Part shown: in pieces, positions 19,149 to 28,626 of the stretch | Position numbering within the stretch: position 1 is the stretch's first letter | Layout: every line of letters begins with the position of its first letter | NCBI GenBank assembly: GCA_913049535.1 | Contig: CAJWYF010000008.1 | Span: forward strand, 1 to 64,000 | DNA: 64,000 nt | Reading direction: 5' to 3' | Source: an uncultured Synechococcus sp. | GTDB taxonomy: Bacteria > Cyanobacteriota > Cyanobacteriia > PCC-6307 > Cyanobiaceae | Made by a program: the position numbers and the translations under genes | The notes under the pieces: model-generated | Seen by the model: only the letters and a program-made list of their open reading frames with translations | The model's database searches: none | What the model was told of the DNA's origin: nothing

Positions 19149-20424
19149 AGCCCTGGGGCCAACACGCAGCCCGCAGCCCAGCCAGCAGGATCCACCCGGC
19201 CACATTGATGCGCCCGTCATAAAGGGGCAGGTCCGTGGCGTGCAGCACCACCAGGATGAATGCAGCGCTCCACCATGCCCGCTCGTAGGGACTGGCACGG
19301 AACAGGCCCCGCTGCAGCGATCGCAGCAGCAACCACAACACCACCCCAACCAGCAGCACAGCCACAGGCAGGCCATGGCTGATGGCCAGATCCAGAGGGA
19401 GGTTGTGGGGGTGGCCATGCCAGACGCCGGTGCGCTCGGGGTAGATCAGGGTGAAAGCGGCGGCGCCCCACCCCAGCCAGGGCCGTTCCGCCACCAGCGT
19501 GGCAGCGACTGACCACTGCCCCAAGCGGGTGGACGCCAGGGGGCGATCACTGAAGGCCAGATCGCTCAGGCGACCCCAGATCGCTTCGGGCAGCAGGGCA
19601 CGGGCGGGGAGTTGCAGCAGCTCCGGCACCCCGGGCAACACCGCCAGGATCACCGGCAGCAGCAGCAGCAGCAGCAGCGGCAGCAGCCAGATCCAGCGGG
19701 CTGGACCAAGCACCAGGGGCACTGCCAAGACGGCAGCACCCCAACCATTGCGGGAGTCGGTCAGATAAAGCGCAGCCAACTGGGCCACCACCAGCAGCAG
19801 CAGCGCGGGCTGACGCCAGCTCCAGCGCTGCAGCCAGCCCCGGCCGGTGGCCACCACAGCGGCCAACAGCAAGGGCCAGCTGAACGACAACCAGGCCGCA
19901 GCGATGTTGGCGTAATCAAACAGCCCTGACAGGCGTCCGGGCGGATGGCCCCCCGGGTCCATGTGCCAGATGATCAGCTCTCCAAGCACCTGCCAGGGTC
20001 CACTCCAGCCCAGCCACAGCTGTCCAAGGCCGCTCACCACCACCGGCACGGTGCCAGCGACAAACAACAGAGCGACACGACGCCGCGCCTCCGGGGTGGC
20101 CATGTAGGGCTGAAAGCCCCAAAACCCCCAGAAAAAGGGGATCCAGTTCATCAAGCCCACCCAAGCCAACCAACCACTGCGGGCCAGCGGTGCACTCAGC
20201 ACGAGCAGGGCACCGATCAGCAACAGGACGCGGTTGAGCCGATCGCCCCACCAGGGGCGACGCAGTCGACGGCTGCCCTCCAGCAACGCCCAGAACAAGG
20301 GCACAACCGCCAAGAGCAGGCTGCTGGCCAGCAGCAACACCCCCAGCTGAAACGCCAACCAACCGGAGGCGGTGGCCCCCACGGGCCGATGCTGCTGCAG
20401 GCGCTGAATCAATCGCTGTGGCAA
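19126..20424 (-). CDS. O-antigen ligase / IctB-family polytopic membrane protein
   Basis: 432 aa with ten or more membrane helices and a large periplasmic loop. The Wzy_C-type block ERPWLGWGAAAFTLIYPER followed by GHPHNLPLDLAISHGLPVAVLL matches O-antigen ligases and the cyanobacterial IctB family. IctB was first proposed in inorganic carbon accumulation, but the domain fits polysaccharide ligation or polymerisation better. The only usable start is a TTG at 20424, 9 bases after the purU stop, so purU and this gene may share a transcript. An unusual poly-Leu run (WLLPLLLLLLLPVI) lies near residue 250. Confidence 0.8.
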   Translation of the reverse strand: MPQRLIQRLQQHRPVGATASGWLAFQLGVLLLASSLLLAVVPLFWALLEGSRRLRRPWWGDRLNRVLLLIGALLVLSAPLARSGWLAWVGLMNWIPFFWGFWGFQPYMATPEARRRVALLFVAGTVPVVVSGLGQLWLGWSGPWQVLGELIIWHMDPGGHPPGRLSGLFDYANIAAAWLSFSWPLLLAAVVATGRGWLQRWSWRQPALLLLVVAQLAALYLTDSRNGWGAAVLAVPLVLGPARWIWLLPLLLLLLLPVILAVLPGVPELLQLPARALLPEAIWGRLSDLAFSDRPLASTRLGQWSVAATLVAERPWLGWGAAAFTLIYPERTGVWHGHPHNLPLDLAISHGLPVAVLLVGVVLWLLLRSLQRGLFRASPYERAWWSAAFILVVLHATDLPLYDGRINVAGWILLAGLRAACWPQGFRPQQLR

Positions 20425-20433
20425 CCCGATGGC

Positions 20434-21288
20434 TCAGTCAAACACCGCTGTGCGGCCGCGGTAGACCATCACTTGATGGCGCAGATGCTGGCGCAGCGCC
20501 CGGGCCAGGGCCAGTCGCTCCATATCGCGGCCCTTGCGAATCAAATCCGCCACATCATCCCTGTGACTCACATGCACAGTGGCCTGCTCGATGATCGGCC
20601 CTGCATCCAGCTGCTCAGTGACGTAGTGGGCTGTGGCACCGATGAGTTTCACCCCGCGCTCCCAGGCCCGCTGGTAAGGCTGCGCGCCTGTGAATGCCGG
20701 CAGAAAGGAGTGATGAATGTTGATCACCGGGCCGAATTGCTGCAGGAACCCACCACTGATCACCTGCATGTATTTGGCCAAGACGGCCACATCGATGCTT
20801 TCCTCCTGCAGCAGGGCCAGCTGTGTGGCTTCCGCCTCCGGCTTGTGCTCGGCGAGCACCGGCACATGCTCAAAACGGGCACCGAAATTCTCCGCAATGG
20901 AGCGCAGGTCGGGGTGGTTGCTGATCACCAACGGCACCTCCATCGGCAGCTCCCCTGCGCGGGTCCGCCACAGGAGATCCAGCAGGCAGTGGTCCTGCTT
21001 ACTGACAAAGATTGCAACCCGGGATCGTTGATCGGAGAAGCGCAGCTGACCGTCTCCGCCAAGGCGCTCAGCCAGGGCATAGGCAGCCGCTGGCAGGCTG
21101 GCTCTGGGCAGACCGAACCCCTCCAGGTCCCACTCGATTCGGCTGAGGAAGAGGCCGGCACCACTATCGGTGTGGTGATCGGCATGGCGAATGTTGCCGC
21201 CATTGGCAGCCACCCACCCCGACAGTTCACTCACCAAGCCGGGACGATCGGGGCAGATCAGCTGCAGGATCGCCGTGGCAGGAGCCAT
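20434..21288 (-). CDS. purU: Formyltetrahydrofolate deformylase
   Basis: 284 aa. Hydrolyses 10-formyl-THF to THF and formate. An N-terminal ACT-type regulatory domain (LQLICPDRPGLVSELSGWVAANGGNI) is followed by the formyltransferase fold: VAIFVSKQDHCLLDLLWR, VLAKYMQVIS and the catalytic NIHHSFLPAFTGAQPYQRAWERGVKLIGATAHYVTEQLDAGPII region with the essential Asn, His and Asp. Length is normal. The formate it releases is the substrate of PurT, encoded at 33.4 kb. Confidence 0.95.
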   Translation of the reverse strand: MAPATAILQLICPDRPGLVSELSGWVAANGGNIRHADHHTDSGAGLFLSRIEWDLEGFGLPRASLPAAAYALAERLGGDGQLRFSDQRSRVAIFVSKQDHCLLDLLWRTRAGELPMEVPLVISNHPDLRSIAENFGARFEHVPVLAEHKPEAEATQLALLQEESIDVAVLAKYMQVISGGFLQQFGPVINIHHSFLPAFTGAQPYQRAWERGVKLIGATAHYVTEQLDAGPIIEQATVHVSHRDDVADLIRKGRDMERLALARALRQHLRHQVMVYRGRTAVFD

Positions 21289-21352
21289 GGATTGAAGACG
21301 TTGACCCTTGTTTTAGGGCCGCCGGCTCAAGCTGCAGCAATGCTTTCCGTGG

Positions 21353-22954
21353 TCAACACTGATTCGCGGCGCGCAACGCCGCTCGACGCGTCAATGCCAT
21401 CGAGGTGAGCGTTGGGCTCTGCCAACCGGCCGAACTCCAGCAGGCCCCATCGGTGACCAGCACATTGGCGCAGCGGTGCAGCCGGTTCCAGCGATCGACG
21501 ACCGACCCGGCAGGATCGTCCCCCATCGGCGCACCGCCGAGTTCATGCACGTAATAGCCCGGTGGTGTGAGCTGCTGGGAGCCCGCCACAGAGCCGCGCA
21601 CCAACGGCTCCACCAGCGGCATGCGCAACAGATCCTCCACCGGTGCGACCAGGCCGCCGGCCTGATCCACCACAGCGTGGATGCGAGCCTCCATGTGCCT
21701 GGCCATGGCGTGATCGGCAGGCGAGCGTTGCTGAGCGATCCACGGCGCGGGCACACCCCAGCCATCTCGCAGGTCAGGGTCGAGCTCCACCCGGTTGTGA
21801 TGTTCACGGGCCACCTCGCCATGGCCAATCAGAAAGCCAAGCGCTGCGGCAGGGTCCCGGCGCAATGGTGACGGCACATCAAAGCGCTGCACGCCGCACC
21901 AGAGGCCATAGCCCTCATCGCCGGTGTTGGGAATGAAGCTGCTTTCTGCGCCGGAAAGACCCGTGCCAGCCGGTGGCGCCGGCTGCGGCGGCAGGTGGAA
22001 GAAGCGCGCCAGCGAGAGGTGATCCATCAAGCCTCGCCCGATCAGTCCGTCCGGATCAATCAGGCCGCCCGTGATGCGATCGTCTCGGGAGAGCAGCAGC
22101 AGGCGCAGGCTCTCAATTGTCGAAGCGCAGAGCATCACCAGCTCAGCTTTGACCTGATGCAGCTCACCGCTGCTGGTGTCGAGAAAGAGCACACCTTCAC
22201 AGCGATCCTGGGACGGGTTCAACAGCAGCTGAATGGCCATGGCCTCACTGCGCAGGGCCACCCGACCGGTGGCCATGGCCTGAGCCAACGCACCCCCTTG
22301 CGCGCTGAAGCGGGGCCAGGCGCCATCGCGCTGCGGGCAATGGCGAGGGAAGCCGCGGGAAGGAATGAAGGGCAGATCAAGCTGCTGGCAGCTCTGCGCC
22401 AAGGCCTGCTCCCCTGGGGTCAGGGGCGCCGCTGGCTGGTAGTCGCCATCGGGCAGCAACGGCAGACCATCCCGCTGACCCCAGACGGCGAACTGACGTT
22501 CCAGGGCGCTGTAGTGAGGGTCAAGATCGCTGTGGCTGATGGGCCAGCCCTGGGCAAATTCCCGTTCGGAGAGGCGCAGGGTGATGCCGCCCCAGGTGAG
22601 GCTGCGGCCACCCACCTGACGACCCCGCGTCCATAGAAAGGGCTGATCGGCGGGCGTGCTGTAGGGGTTGCGCCCCTCATCAGCAAAGAGATCAGGATTG
22701 TTCTTCCAGTAGCCCGGGTGCTGGCATTGGCGGCGGTGACGGCCGGCGCTGAGATGCTGCAGGCGCCTGAGCATGTTGCGGGGCTCATTGCCGAGCGCTC
22801 GGCGGGCCGTCAGCTCAGGGCCAGCTTCCAGCACCAACACCTGCAGTCCCTGCTGAGCAAGGGTCTGAGCGGCCACGGCTCCGGTGGCACCGCTGCCCAC
22901 CACCACGGCGTCATAGGTGCGGGCCGGATCAAAGGAAGCAGCCAAGGCCTGCAT
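21353..22954 (-). CDS. GMC-family FAD oxidoreductase
   Basis: 533 aa. The N-terminal Rossmann motif VVVGSGATGAVAAQTLAQQGLQVLVLEAG binds FAD; FLWTRGRQVGGRSLTWGGITLRLSEREF is the GMC signature region; VKAELVMLCASTIESLRLLLLS and the C-terminal HELGGAPMGDDPAGSVVDRWNRLHRCANVLVTDGACWSSAG complete the family pattern. It resembles choline or glucose-type dehydrogenases that oxidise an alcohol group, but the substrate is unknown. No signal peptide is seen. It diverges from psbQ with 78 bases between. Confidence 0.88.
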   Translation of the reverse strand: MQALAASFDPARTYDAVVVGSGATGAVAAQTLAQQGLQVLVLEAGPELTARRALGNEPRNMLRRLQHLSAGRHRRQCQHPGYWKNNPDLFADEGRNPYSTPADQPFLWTRGRQVGGRSLTWGGITLRLSEREFAQGWPISHSDLDPHYSALERQFAVWGQRDGLPLLPDGDYQPAAPLTPGEQALAQSCQQLDLPFIPSRGFPRHCPQRDGAWPRFSAQGGALAQAMATGRVALRSEAMAIQLLLNPSQDRCEGVLFLDTSSGELHQVKAELVMLCASTIESLRLLLLSRDDRITGGLIDPDGLIGRGLMDHLSLARFFHLPPQPAPPAGTGLSGAESSFIPNTGDEGYGLWCGVQRFDVPSPLRRDPAAALGFLIGHGEVAREHHNRVELDPDLRDGWGVPAPWIAQQRSPADHAMARHMEARIHAVVDQAGGLVAPVEDLLRMPLVEPLVRGSVAGSQQLTPPGYYVHELGGAPMGDDPAGSVVDRWNRLHRCANVLVTDGACWSSAGWQSPTLTSMALTRRAALRAANQC

Positions 22955-23032
22955 GCTGTTACGGCCGATGCTGCCTCAAGCCAGGCCAGTCGCTGGGGCC
23001 CGTAAAATCCGCAACACTCCTCCCTCCCTCAG

Positions 23033-23503
23033 ATGGTGTCCGCTCTGGCCTCTGTGTTGCGTCGCCTCGCTGCCCTGGCGCTGGCCCTGGTGCTCTGTTT
23101 CGGCCTGGTGTCTGCCGCTGAGGCCAAACGGAGCAAAGCCAAGACCATCAGCCCAGAAGACATGGCGGTGATCCGCCGTCAGGCCGAGGGCTTCATGGAA
23201 TCCAAATCCCGCCTGCCTGAACTCGCCACCCTGGTGAATGAAAAGGACTGGGTCTTCACGCGCAACCTGCTGCATGGCCCGATGCAGAGCCTCGGTCGGG
23301 AAATGTCCTACATCAACCAGCGGCTGCTGCCAGCGGATCGGCCCCAAGCCGACAAGCTCGCCACTGAGCTCAAGACCGCCCTGGCGGAACTGGATGAAGC
23401 AGCCCGACTGCAGGACGGTGCACGTCTGAGCAAGGAGTACATCAAGGTGGCCAGCGGCTTCGGCGCCTACGCCGAGGTGATCCCCAGCGCTGCCTTGAAC
23501 TGA
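23033..23503 (+). CDS. psbQ: Photosystem II protein PsbQ (CyanoQ)
   Basis: 156-aa lumenal extrinsic subunit of photosystem II. The mature part contains the four-helix PsbQ blocks NEKDWVFTRNLLHGPMQSLGREMSYINQRLLP and LKTALAELDEAARL. The N-terminus is a signal peptide (Arg10-Arg11, then a hydrophobic core to about residue 28) with a likely signal peptidase I site A29-E-A31. Cys22 is present but is preceded by Val-Leu, not the small residues of a lipobox. A TAAAAT -10-like element lies at 23003-23008. The stop overlaps the probable start of the FAD oxidoreductase by two bases. Confidence 0.92.
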   Translation: MVSALASVLRRLAALALALVLCFGLVSAAEAKRSKAKTISPEDMAVIRRQAEGFMESKSRLPELATLVNEKDWVFTRNLLHGPMQSLGREMSYINQRLLPADRPQADKLATELKTALAELDEAARLQDGARLSKEYIKVASGFGAYAEVIPSAALN

Positions 23504-24600
23504 GCAGCACAACAAGGATTGGTGTCATTGGTGCGGGCTTTTGCGGCCACTGCACCGCATGGCTGCTGACGCGTCTTGGCCATGAGGTCTGCCTGATCGG
23601 ACCGGAGCAACCCACCGGTCCGGGACAACGCCCGGGCAGCTCCGCTGCACTGGGCGTGCTGATGGCTGATGTCTTCCAGCGCCGCAGCGGCCGCGGCTGG
23701 CGATTGCGCCAGCAATCGCTGCAGCTGCTGCATCAATGGCAGGAGATCCTGCACAGCGAAGGCCGTGCAGCGCCCGTGCAGCGCGGTCTGCTGCTGCTGG
23801 CCTCCAGCGCGGAGGAGCTCGAGCGCCTGACGCGACTGAAGCACGGGCGGCAACCACCGGGGGCCCAGCTTGAGCTGATGGCTGCCGAGTCACTGCAGCA
23901 GATGGTGGCGCTGCAACAGCTGCCTCCCCTGCCAGGTGAACCCCTTGGGGGCCTGTGGTCCGCACGGGATGGCCAACTTGATCCGATCGTCTGGATGCAA
24001 GCGCTGCAGGACTCAGCGCTGGCCAATGGACTGCAGCGATCCCGCGCTGTCGTGCAAACGCTGAATCCTCAGGGGCCCCGCTGGGTCCTGGAGCTGAGCA
24101 CCACAGAGCAGCTGAACTGCGACTGGGTGGTGCTCTGCGCTGGATTGGAGTCCCAGACGTTGCTGCATGGCCTGGGGCTGCAGTGGCCGATGGAACCGGT
24201 CAGTGGCCAGGCGCTGGAGCTGCAACGACGGCCGGAACGCAGTGACTGGCAGCACCCCATGGTGTGGCGCGGCATGAACCTGGTGCCACGCCCCGGCGGC
24301 CGCCTCTGGCTGGGGGCCACGGTTGAATCCGGCACGGTGACCAACGGCGATGAGCTCGAGCAACTGCGCCAGCTGCAGGGCGATGCGCCGGGCTGGCTGC
24401 TGGATGCTGAGGTGATTCAGCGCTGGCAGGGACAACGCGCACGACCGGTGGACCGGCCCGCGCCACTGCTGGAGCAACCACTGCCGAGGCTGCTCCTGGT
24501 CAGCGGCCATTACAGAAACGGGATCGTGCTCGGTCCTGCCAGCGCCGCCTGGGCTGCAGATCAGATCACCATGGTTAATTCAGCTGTTGCCGGCTCTTAA
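23500..24600 (+). CDS. FAD-dependent oxidoreductase of the glycine/D-amino-acid oxidase (DAO) family
   Basis: About 366 aa if translation starts at the CTG at 23500. The first ATG, at 23656, would delete the FAD-binding motif: the frame upstream of it encodes RIGVIGAGFCGHCTAWLLTRLGH, a perfect GxGxxG Rossmann fold, followed by SSAALGVLMAD. No ATG, GTG or TTG occurs in frame near 23500-23521. The CTG overlaps the psbQ stop as CTGA, like a coupled ATGA. Later blocks are CDWVVLCAGLESQTLL and the C-terminal LLVSGHYRNGIVLGPASA, typical of DAO/ThiO-type enzymes. The substrate is unknown; glycine oxidase (ThiO) is one candidate. Confidence 0.82.
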   Translation: MSSTTRIGVIGAGFCGHCTAWLLTRLGHEVCLIGPEQPTGPGQRPGSSAALGVLMADVFQRRSGRGWRLRQQSLQLLHQWQEILHSEGRAAPVQRGLLLLASSAEELERLTRLKHGRQPPGAQLELMAAESLQQMVALQQLPPLPGEPLGGLWSARDGQLDPIVWMQALQDSALANGLQRSRAVVQTLNPQGPRWVLELSTTEQLNCDWVVLCAGLESQTLLHGLGLQWPMEPVSGQALELQRRPERSDWQHPMVWRGMNLVPRPGGRLWLGATVESGTVTNGDELEQLRQLQGDAPGWLLDAEVIQRWQGQRARPVDRPAPLLEQPLPRLLLVSGHYRNGIVLGPASAAWAADQITMVNSAVAGS

Positions 24601-24604
24601 AAAA
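24574..24604 (+). promoter_or_regulatory. Candidate Pho box upstream of pstS
   Basis: TTAA occurs at 24575-24578 and at 24597-24600, with a TT at the midpoint near 24587. This 11-base period matches the layout of cyanobacterial Pho boxes bound by PhoB-type regulators, but the middle repeat is poor. It lies about 40-67 bases before the pstS ATG. Confidence 0.3.
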
Positions 24605-24641
24605 GCACCCGTAGACAGCGAGCGGACCTTTTTCTTGCCCA

Positions 24642-25631
24642 ATGGCCCGCCGAATCCTTGCCCTGGCTGCCGCAGGCAGTCTCAGCGCCATCAGCCTTAC
24701 CGCCTGCTCCTTCGGCGGAAGCAGCGGTGGTGGCACCCTCACCGGCGCCGGCGCCTCGTTCCCAGCTGCCATATACAACCGGTGGTTCCAGCAGCTCTCC
24801 CAGAAACCAGAGGGCGTCAAGGTGGCTTACCAGTCCGTCGGATCCGGCGCTGGCGTGCGCCAGTTCACCGGCGGCACCGTTGATTTCGGTGCCAGCGATG
24901 TGCCGATGAAGCCCGAGGAGATCGCCAAGGTCAGTCAGGGTGTGGTGCAGGTGCCGATGACCGCTGGTGCCATCGCCGTTGCTTACAACAACAAGGACTG
25001 TGATCTCAAACTGAACCAACAACAGCTGGCCGATGTCTTCCTCGGCAAGATCACCAATTGGAAGGACCTCGGCTGTGGCGACAAGAAGCTGACCATCGTC
25101 CACCGCTCCGACGGCTCGGGCACCACCGCCAACTTCACCGCTCACCTGGCTGCCATCAGCCCGGACTGGGCTGATGGTCCAAGCCAAGGCAAGACCATCA
25201 ACTGGCCAACCGGTGTTGGCGCCAAAGGCAATGAAGGTGTTGCCGCCCAACTGGGTCAGGTGGAAGGATCCCTCGGCTACGTCGAGGTGGCGTATGTCAA
25301 GGACCCCCTGCAAGCAGCCGCCCTCACCAATGCCTCCGGCGAGGTGGTCAAGCCCACGGCAGAGACCGAGAGCCAAGCCCTGGCCTCCATCGACCTGGGC
25401 CCTGAATTGACCGGCAGCAACCCCAACCCCGCCAAGGGCTATCCGATCGTCACCTTCACCTGGATCCTGCTCTACAAAGAGGGCAACGGCGACAAGCTCA
25501 AACCCCTGCAGACGGCGTTTGAATACACGCTCTCCCCAGAGGCCCAGCAGCAGGCACCTGAGATCGGCTATGTGACCCTGCCTGAGGAAGTGGTGACCAA
25601 GGCCAAGGCCGCCTTGCAGACGATTCAGTGA
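24642..25631 (+). CDS. pstS: Phosphate ABC transporter, substrate-binding lipoprotein PstS
   Basis: 329-aa periplasmic phosphate-binding protein. The signal peptide ends in a lipobox (SLTAC, Cys22), so it is lipid-anchored. Phosphate-contact blocks are GAGASFPAAIYNRW, YQSVGSGAGVRQF, DFGASDVPM and VHRSDGSGTTANFT. pstC/A/B are not adjacent, a common situation in picocyanobacteria with several pstS copies. Two TTAA elements exactly 22 bases apart (24575 and 24597) suggest a degenerate Pho box upstream. Transcription ends at the strong hairpin at 25650-25679. Confidence 0.95.
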   Translation: MARRILALAAAGSLSAISLTACSFGGSSGGGTLTGAGASFPAAIYNRWFQQLSQKPEGVKVAYQSVGSGAGVRQFTGGTVDFGASDVPMKPEEIAKVSQGVVQVPMTAGAIAVAYNNKDCDLKLNQQQLADVFLGKITNWKDLGCGDKKLTIVHRSDGSGTTANFTAHLAAISPDWADGPSQGKTINWPTGVGAKGNEGVAAQLGQVEGSLGYVEVAYVKDPLQAAALTNASGEVVKPTAETESQALASIDLGPELTGSNPNPAKGYPIVTFTWILLYKEGNGDKLKPLQTAFEYTLSPEAQQQAPEIGYVTLPEEVVTKAKAALQTIQ

Positions 25632-25649
25632 TCAGTCGCAACTGAGCAT

Positions 25650-25679
25650 GAAAAAGCCCCCCAATTGGGGGGCTTTTTT
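25650..25679. terminator. Bidirectional intrinsic terminator between pstS and dnaK
   Basis: A perfect inverted repeat: AAAAAGCCCCCC, loop AATT, GGGGGGCTTTTTT. The GC stem is flanked by an A-run on one side and a T-run on the other, so it can stop transcription from pstS on plus and from dnaK on minus. Confidence 0.93.
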
Positions 25680-25703
25680 GTGTTCAGCCTCAGGCGCTGC
25701 AAC

Positions 25704-27611
25704 TCACTTGGATTCGGTGAACTCAGCGTCAATGACATCCTCACCACTGCTGGAGGAAGACTCGGCAGAGGCACCATTGGCGCCGGCAGCAGCATCGGGA
25801 GCTCCTTCCGCGCCCTGCTGGTACACCGAGGCACCAGCGGCATAGAGCGCTTGCTGCAGCTGCTCCTGCACGCTCTTCATGGTGTCGTAGTCCTCCTTCT
25901 CGATCGCCTCCTTGAGCTGGGTGGTGAAACCTTCCACCTTGCTCTTGTCATCTGCGGAGACCTTGTCACCGAGCTCGCTGAGCTGCTTCTCGGCCTGGTA
26001 GACGAGGGTTTCGGACTGATTCTTGAGATCGATCCGCTCGCGCTTCTCCTTATCGGCTGAGGCATTGACCTCAGCGTCTTTGACCATCTTGTCGACCTCG
26101 TCATCACTGAGGGTGGATGCACCGGTGATGGAGATGGTCTGCTCCTTGCCGCTGCCCTTGTCCTTAGCGGTGACGCTGAGGATGCCGTTGGCGTCGATGT
26201 CGAAGGTCACCTCGATCTGAGGCACACCCCGGGGAGCCGGAGGAATGCCATCGAGACGGAAGGTTCCCAGGGACTTGTTGTCGGACGCCATCTCGCGCTC
26301 ACCCTGGAGCACGTGGATCTCCACGTTGGTCTGACCATCCACAGCCGTGGAGTAGGTCTCGGTTTTCTTGGTGGGAACCGTGGTGTTGCGGGTGATCATC
26401 TTGGTCATCACACCACCGAGGGTCTCCACACCGAGAGACAGCGGTGTGACGTCGAGCAGCAGGATGTCCTTGACCTCACCGGCCAGCACACCGCCCTGAA
26501 TGGCGGCGCCGACGGCCACCACCTCATCGGGGTTGACGGTCTGGTTCGGATCCTTGCTGGTGGTGCGCTTCACCAGCTCCAGCACGGCCGGGATGCGGGT
26601 GGAACCACCCACCATCACGATCTCGTCCAGCTCACTGGAGGAGAGCTTGGCGTCCTTGAGCGCCTGCTCCACAGGGATGCGGCAGCGGTCGATCAGGTTG
26701 GCGGCCAGCTCTTCGAACTTGGCCCGGGTGAGGGTGAGATCCAGGTGCTTGGGACCCTCAGGCGTGGCCGTGATGAACGGCAGGTTGATCTCGCTCTGCG
26801 TGGCGCTGGACAGCTCGATCTTGGCCTTTTCGGCCGCCTCAGTCAGACGCTGCAGAGCCTGCTTGTCCTGACGCAGGTCAATGCCTTCGTTCGACTTGAA
26901 GGTCTCAGCCAGGTGATCGACGATCACTTTGTCGAAGTCATCGCCACCCAGGTGCGTATCACCGGAGGTGGAGAGCACCTCAAACACTCCGTCACCCACC
27001 TCGAGCACAGACACGTCGAAGGTGCCGCCGCCCAGATCGAAAACAAGGATGCGCTCGTTGCTCTTCTTGTCGAGGCCGTAGGCCAGAGCCGCCGCGGTGG
27101 GCTCGTTGATGATCCGCAGCACCTCGAGGCCGGCGATCTTGCCGGCGTCCTTGGTGGCCTGACGCTGGGAATCGTTGAAATAAGCGGGAACCGTGATCAC
27201 CGCCTGGGTGACGGTCTCACCGAGATACTTACCGGCATCTTCCGCCAGCTTGCGCAGCACCTGAGCGGAAACTTCCTCGGGGGCGAACTGCTTATCGAGA
27301 ACGGGGCACTTCACCTTGACGTTGGAGCCGGCCTTCTCAACGCCGTAGCTGACCTCCTTGGACTCCTCATTGACCTCATCGACGCGACGGCCGATGAAAC
27401 GCTTCACGGAGTAGAAGGTGTTGTCGGGGTTCATCACCGCCTGACGCTTGGCGATCTGCCCGACCAGCTGATCCTGGTTCTTGGTGTAGGCCACCACCGA
27501 TGGGGTGGTGCGGAACCCTTCCGCGTTGGCGATCACCGTGGGCTTGCCGCCCTCCATGACCGACACGCAGCTGTTAGTGGTGCCGAGATCAATACCGACG
27601 ACCTTGCCCAT
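25704..27611 (-). CDS. dnaK: Chaperone protein DnaK (Hsp70)
   Basis: 635 aa from the ATG at 27611, preceded by an AGGGAG ribosome site. Starts with the Hsp70 signature [11 protein letters not shown] (residues 5-15); [16 protein letters not shown]-type phosphate-2 and the [17 protein letters not shown] signatures follow. The substrate-binding domain includes [23 protein letters not shown]. The C-terminus is Gly/Ala/Ser-rich and ends [15 protein letters not shown]. Cyanobacteria carry several DnaK proteins; this resembles the housekeeping DnaK2 type. No grpE or dnaJ is adjacent. It ends 24 bases before the terminator hairpin shared with pstS. Confidence 0.97.
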   Translation of the reverse strand: MGKVVGIDLGTTNSCVSVMEGGKPTVIANAEGFRTTPSVVAYTKNQDQLVGQIAKRQAVMNPDNTFYSVKRFIGRRVDEVNEESKEVSYGVEKAGSNVKVKCPVLDKQFAPEEVSAQVLRKLAEDAGKYLGETVTQAVITVPAYFNDSQRQATKDAGKIAGLEVLRIINEPTAAALAYGLDKKSNERILVFDLGGGTFDVSVLEVGDGVFEVLSTSGDTHLGGDDFDKVIVDHLAETFKSNEGIDLRQDKQALQRLTEAAEKAKIELSSATQSEINLPFITATPEGPKHLDLTLTRAKFEELAANLIDRCRIPVEQALKDAKLSSSELDEIVMVGGSTRIPAVLELVKRTTSKDPNQTVNPDEVVAVGAAIQGGVLAGEVKDILLLDVTPLSLGVETLGGVMTKMITRNTTVPTKKTETYSTAVDGQTNVEIHVLQGEREMASDNKSLGTFRLDGIPPAPRGVPQIEVTFDIDANGILSVTAKDKGSGKEQTISITGASTLSDDEVDKMVKDAEVNASADKEKRERIDLKNQSETLVYQAEKQLSELGDKVSADDKSKVEGFTTQLKEAIEKEDYDTMKSVQEQLQQALYAAGASVYQQGAEGAPDAAAGANGASAESSSSSGEDVIDAEFTESK

Positions 27612-27713
27612 AAGAACTCCCTGTTGGACCGCTCGAACTGGTTGCATCCTCGTCAGCAGCCCACCATCCCGACGAGGGGTGGTTCCCGAACACCCGTGCG
27701 CACCACCTGCCCC

Positions 27714-28601
27714 ATGAGCCCCGCTGTTCAGCCGCCAATCGATGCCAGCACCAGCCTGTTGGCGGTGATCGGCCAGCCGATCCACCACTCACTCTCCCCG
27801 CTGATGCACAACGCCGCCCTGGCGGAACTGGGGCTGAACTGGCGCTACATGGGCCTGGAAGTATCACCCGAGCGGCTGGCGCAAGCCATCACTGGCCTGG
27901 CAGCAGTCGGTTGCCGCGGCCTCAGCGTCACCATCCCCCACAAAGAGCAGGTGCAGCCGCTGCTCAGCGGCATGGATCCTTTGGCCGCTGCCGTTGGAGC
28001 GGTCAATTGCCTCATCCCCGATGGCAACGGCGGTTGGCGGGGTACCAACACCGACGTGATGGGGTTTGTGGCCCCGTTGCAGGGGCAGCTCCGCCCCGGT
28101 GGCACGGCCCTGGTGCTCGGCAGCGGCGGTGTCGTTCGCGCCGTGCTGCGCGGCTGCTGTGACCTGGGGGTGGAGCGCGTCGTGCTGCGGGGGCGCAACC
28201 GCCACAAACTCGAAGCGCTTGCCCGTGATGTGGCGGACTGGGCACCGCCGCTGACGTTGAGCAGCCCGGATGAAGCACTCGAACCCCATCTTGCGTGCAG
28301 CAGCTTGGTGGTGAATGGGACGCCGCTGGGCATGGCGGACCTGAAGGACCAGTCGCCCCTCAGCGTTGAGCAACTGGCCCAATTGCCGCCTGAGGCAACC
28401 GTGTATGACGTGGTGTACACGCCGCGGCCCACCAAGCTGCTGCGGCTGGCTGCGGCACGCCAACTGCGCACCATCGACGGGCTGGAGATGCTGGTGCAAC
28501 AGGGCGCAGCCGCCCTCAAACTCTGGACGGGGCTGGAGCAGGTGCCTGATGCGGTGATGCGCCAGGCCGCCGCCGCCTGGCTGGACGCCCGCCAGCCCTA
28601 G
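27714..28601 (+). CDS. aroE: Shikimate dehydrogenase
   Basis: 295 aa. Reduces 3-dehydroshikimate to shikimate with NADPH. The N-terminal substrate site is [19 protein letters not shown], the catalytic Lys and Asp are in [10 protein letters not shown] and NTDVMGF, the NADP-binding glycine motif is [12 protein letters not shown], and the C-terminal [13 protein letters not shown] and [18 protein letters not shown] blocks match AroE. The same frame is open far upstream opposite dnaK, but homology begins at the ATG at 27714. It is divergent from dnaK with 102 bases between the starts. Confidence 0.96.
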   Translation: MSPAVQPPIDASTSLLAVIGQPIHHSLSPLMHNAALAELGLNWRYMGLEVSPERLAQAITGLAAVGCRGLSVTIPHKEQVQPLLSGMDPLAAAVGAVNCLIPDGNGGWRGTNTDVMGFVAPLQGQLRPGGTALVLGSGGVVRAVLRGCCDLGVERVVLRGRNRHKLEALARDVADWAPPLTLSSPDEALEPHLACSSLVVNGTPLGMADLKDQSPLSVEQLAQLPPEATVYDVVYTPRPTKLLRLAAARQLRTIDGLEMLVQQGAAALKLWTGLEQVPDAVMRQAAAAWLDARQP

Positions 28602-28626
28602 CCTCTGGCGTAAATGAGCGGAGCCC

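Noticed and set aside
19945-21408. A 487-codon frame opposite the ligase gene, purU and the GMC gene
   Set aside because: Low-complexity His/Gln/Pro-rich translation crossing three real genes on the other strand.
26313-27713. A stop-free frame of about 467 codons opposite dnaK, joined to aroE
   Set aside because: It is the antisense of dnaK in a high-GC sequence, has no family features, and AroE homology begins only at the ATG at 27714. Long open frames opposite dnaK are a known artefact.
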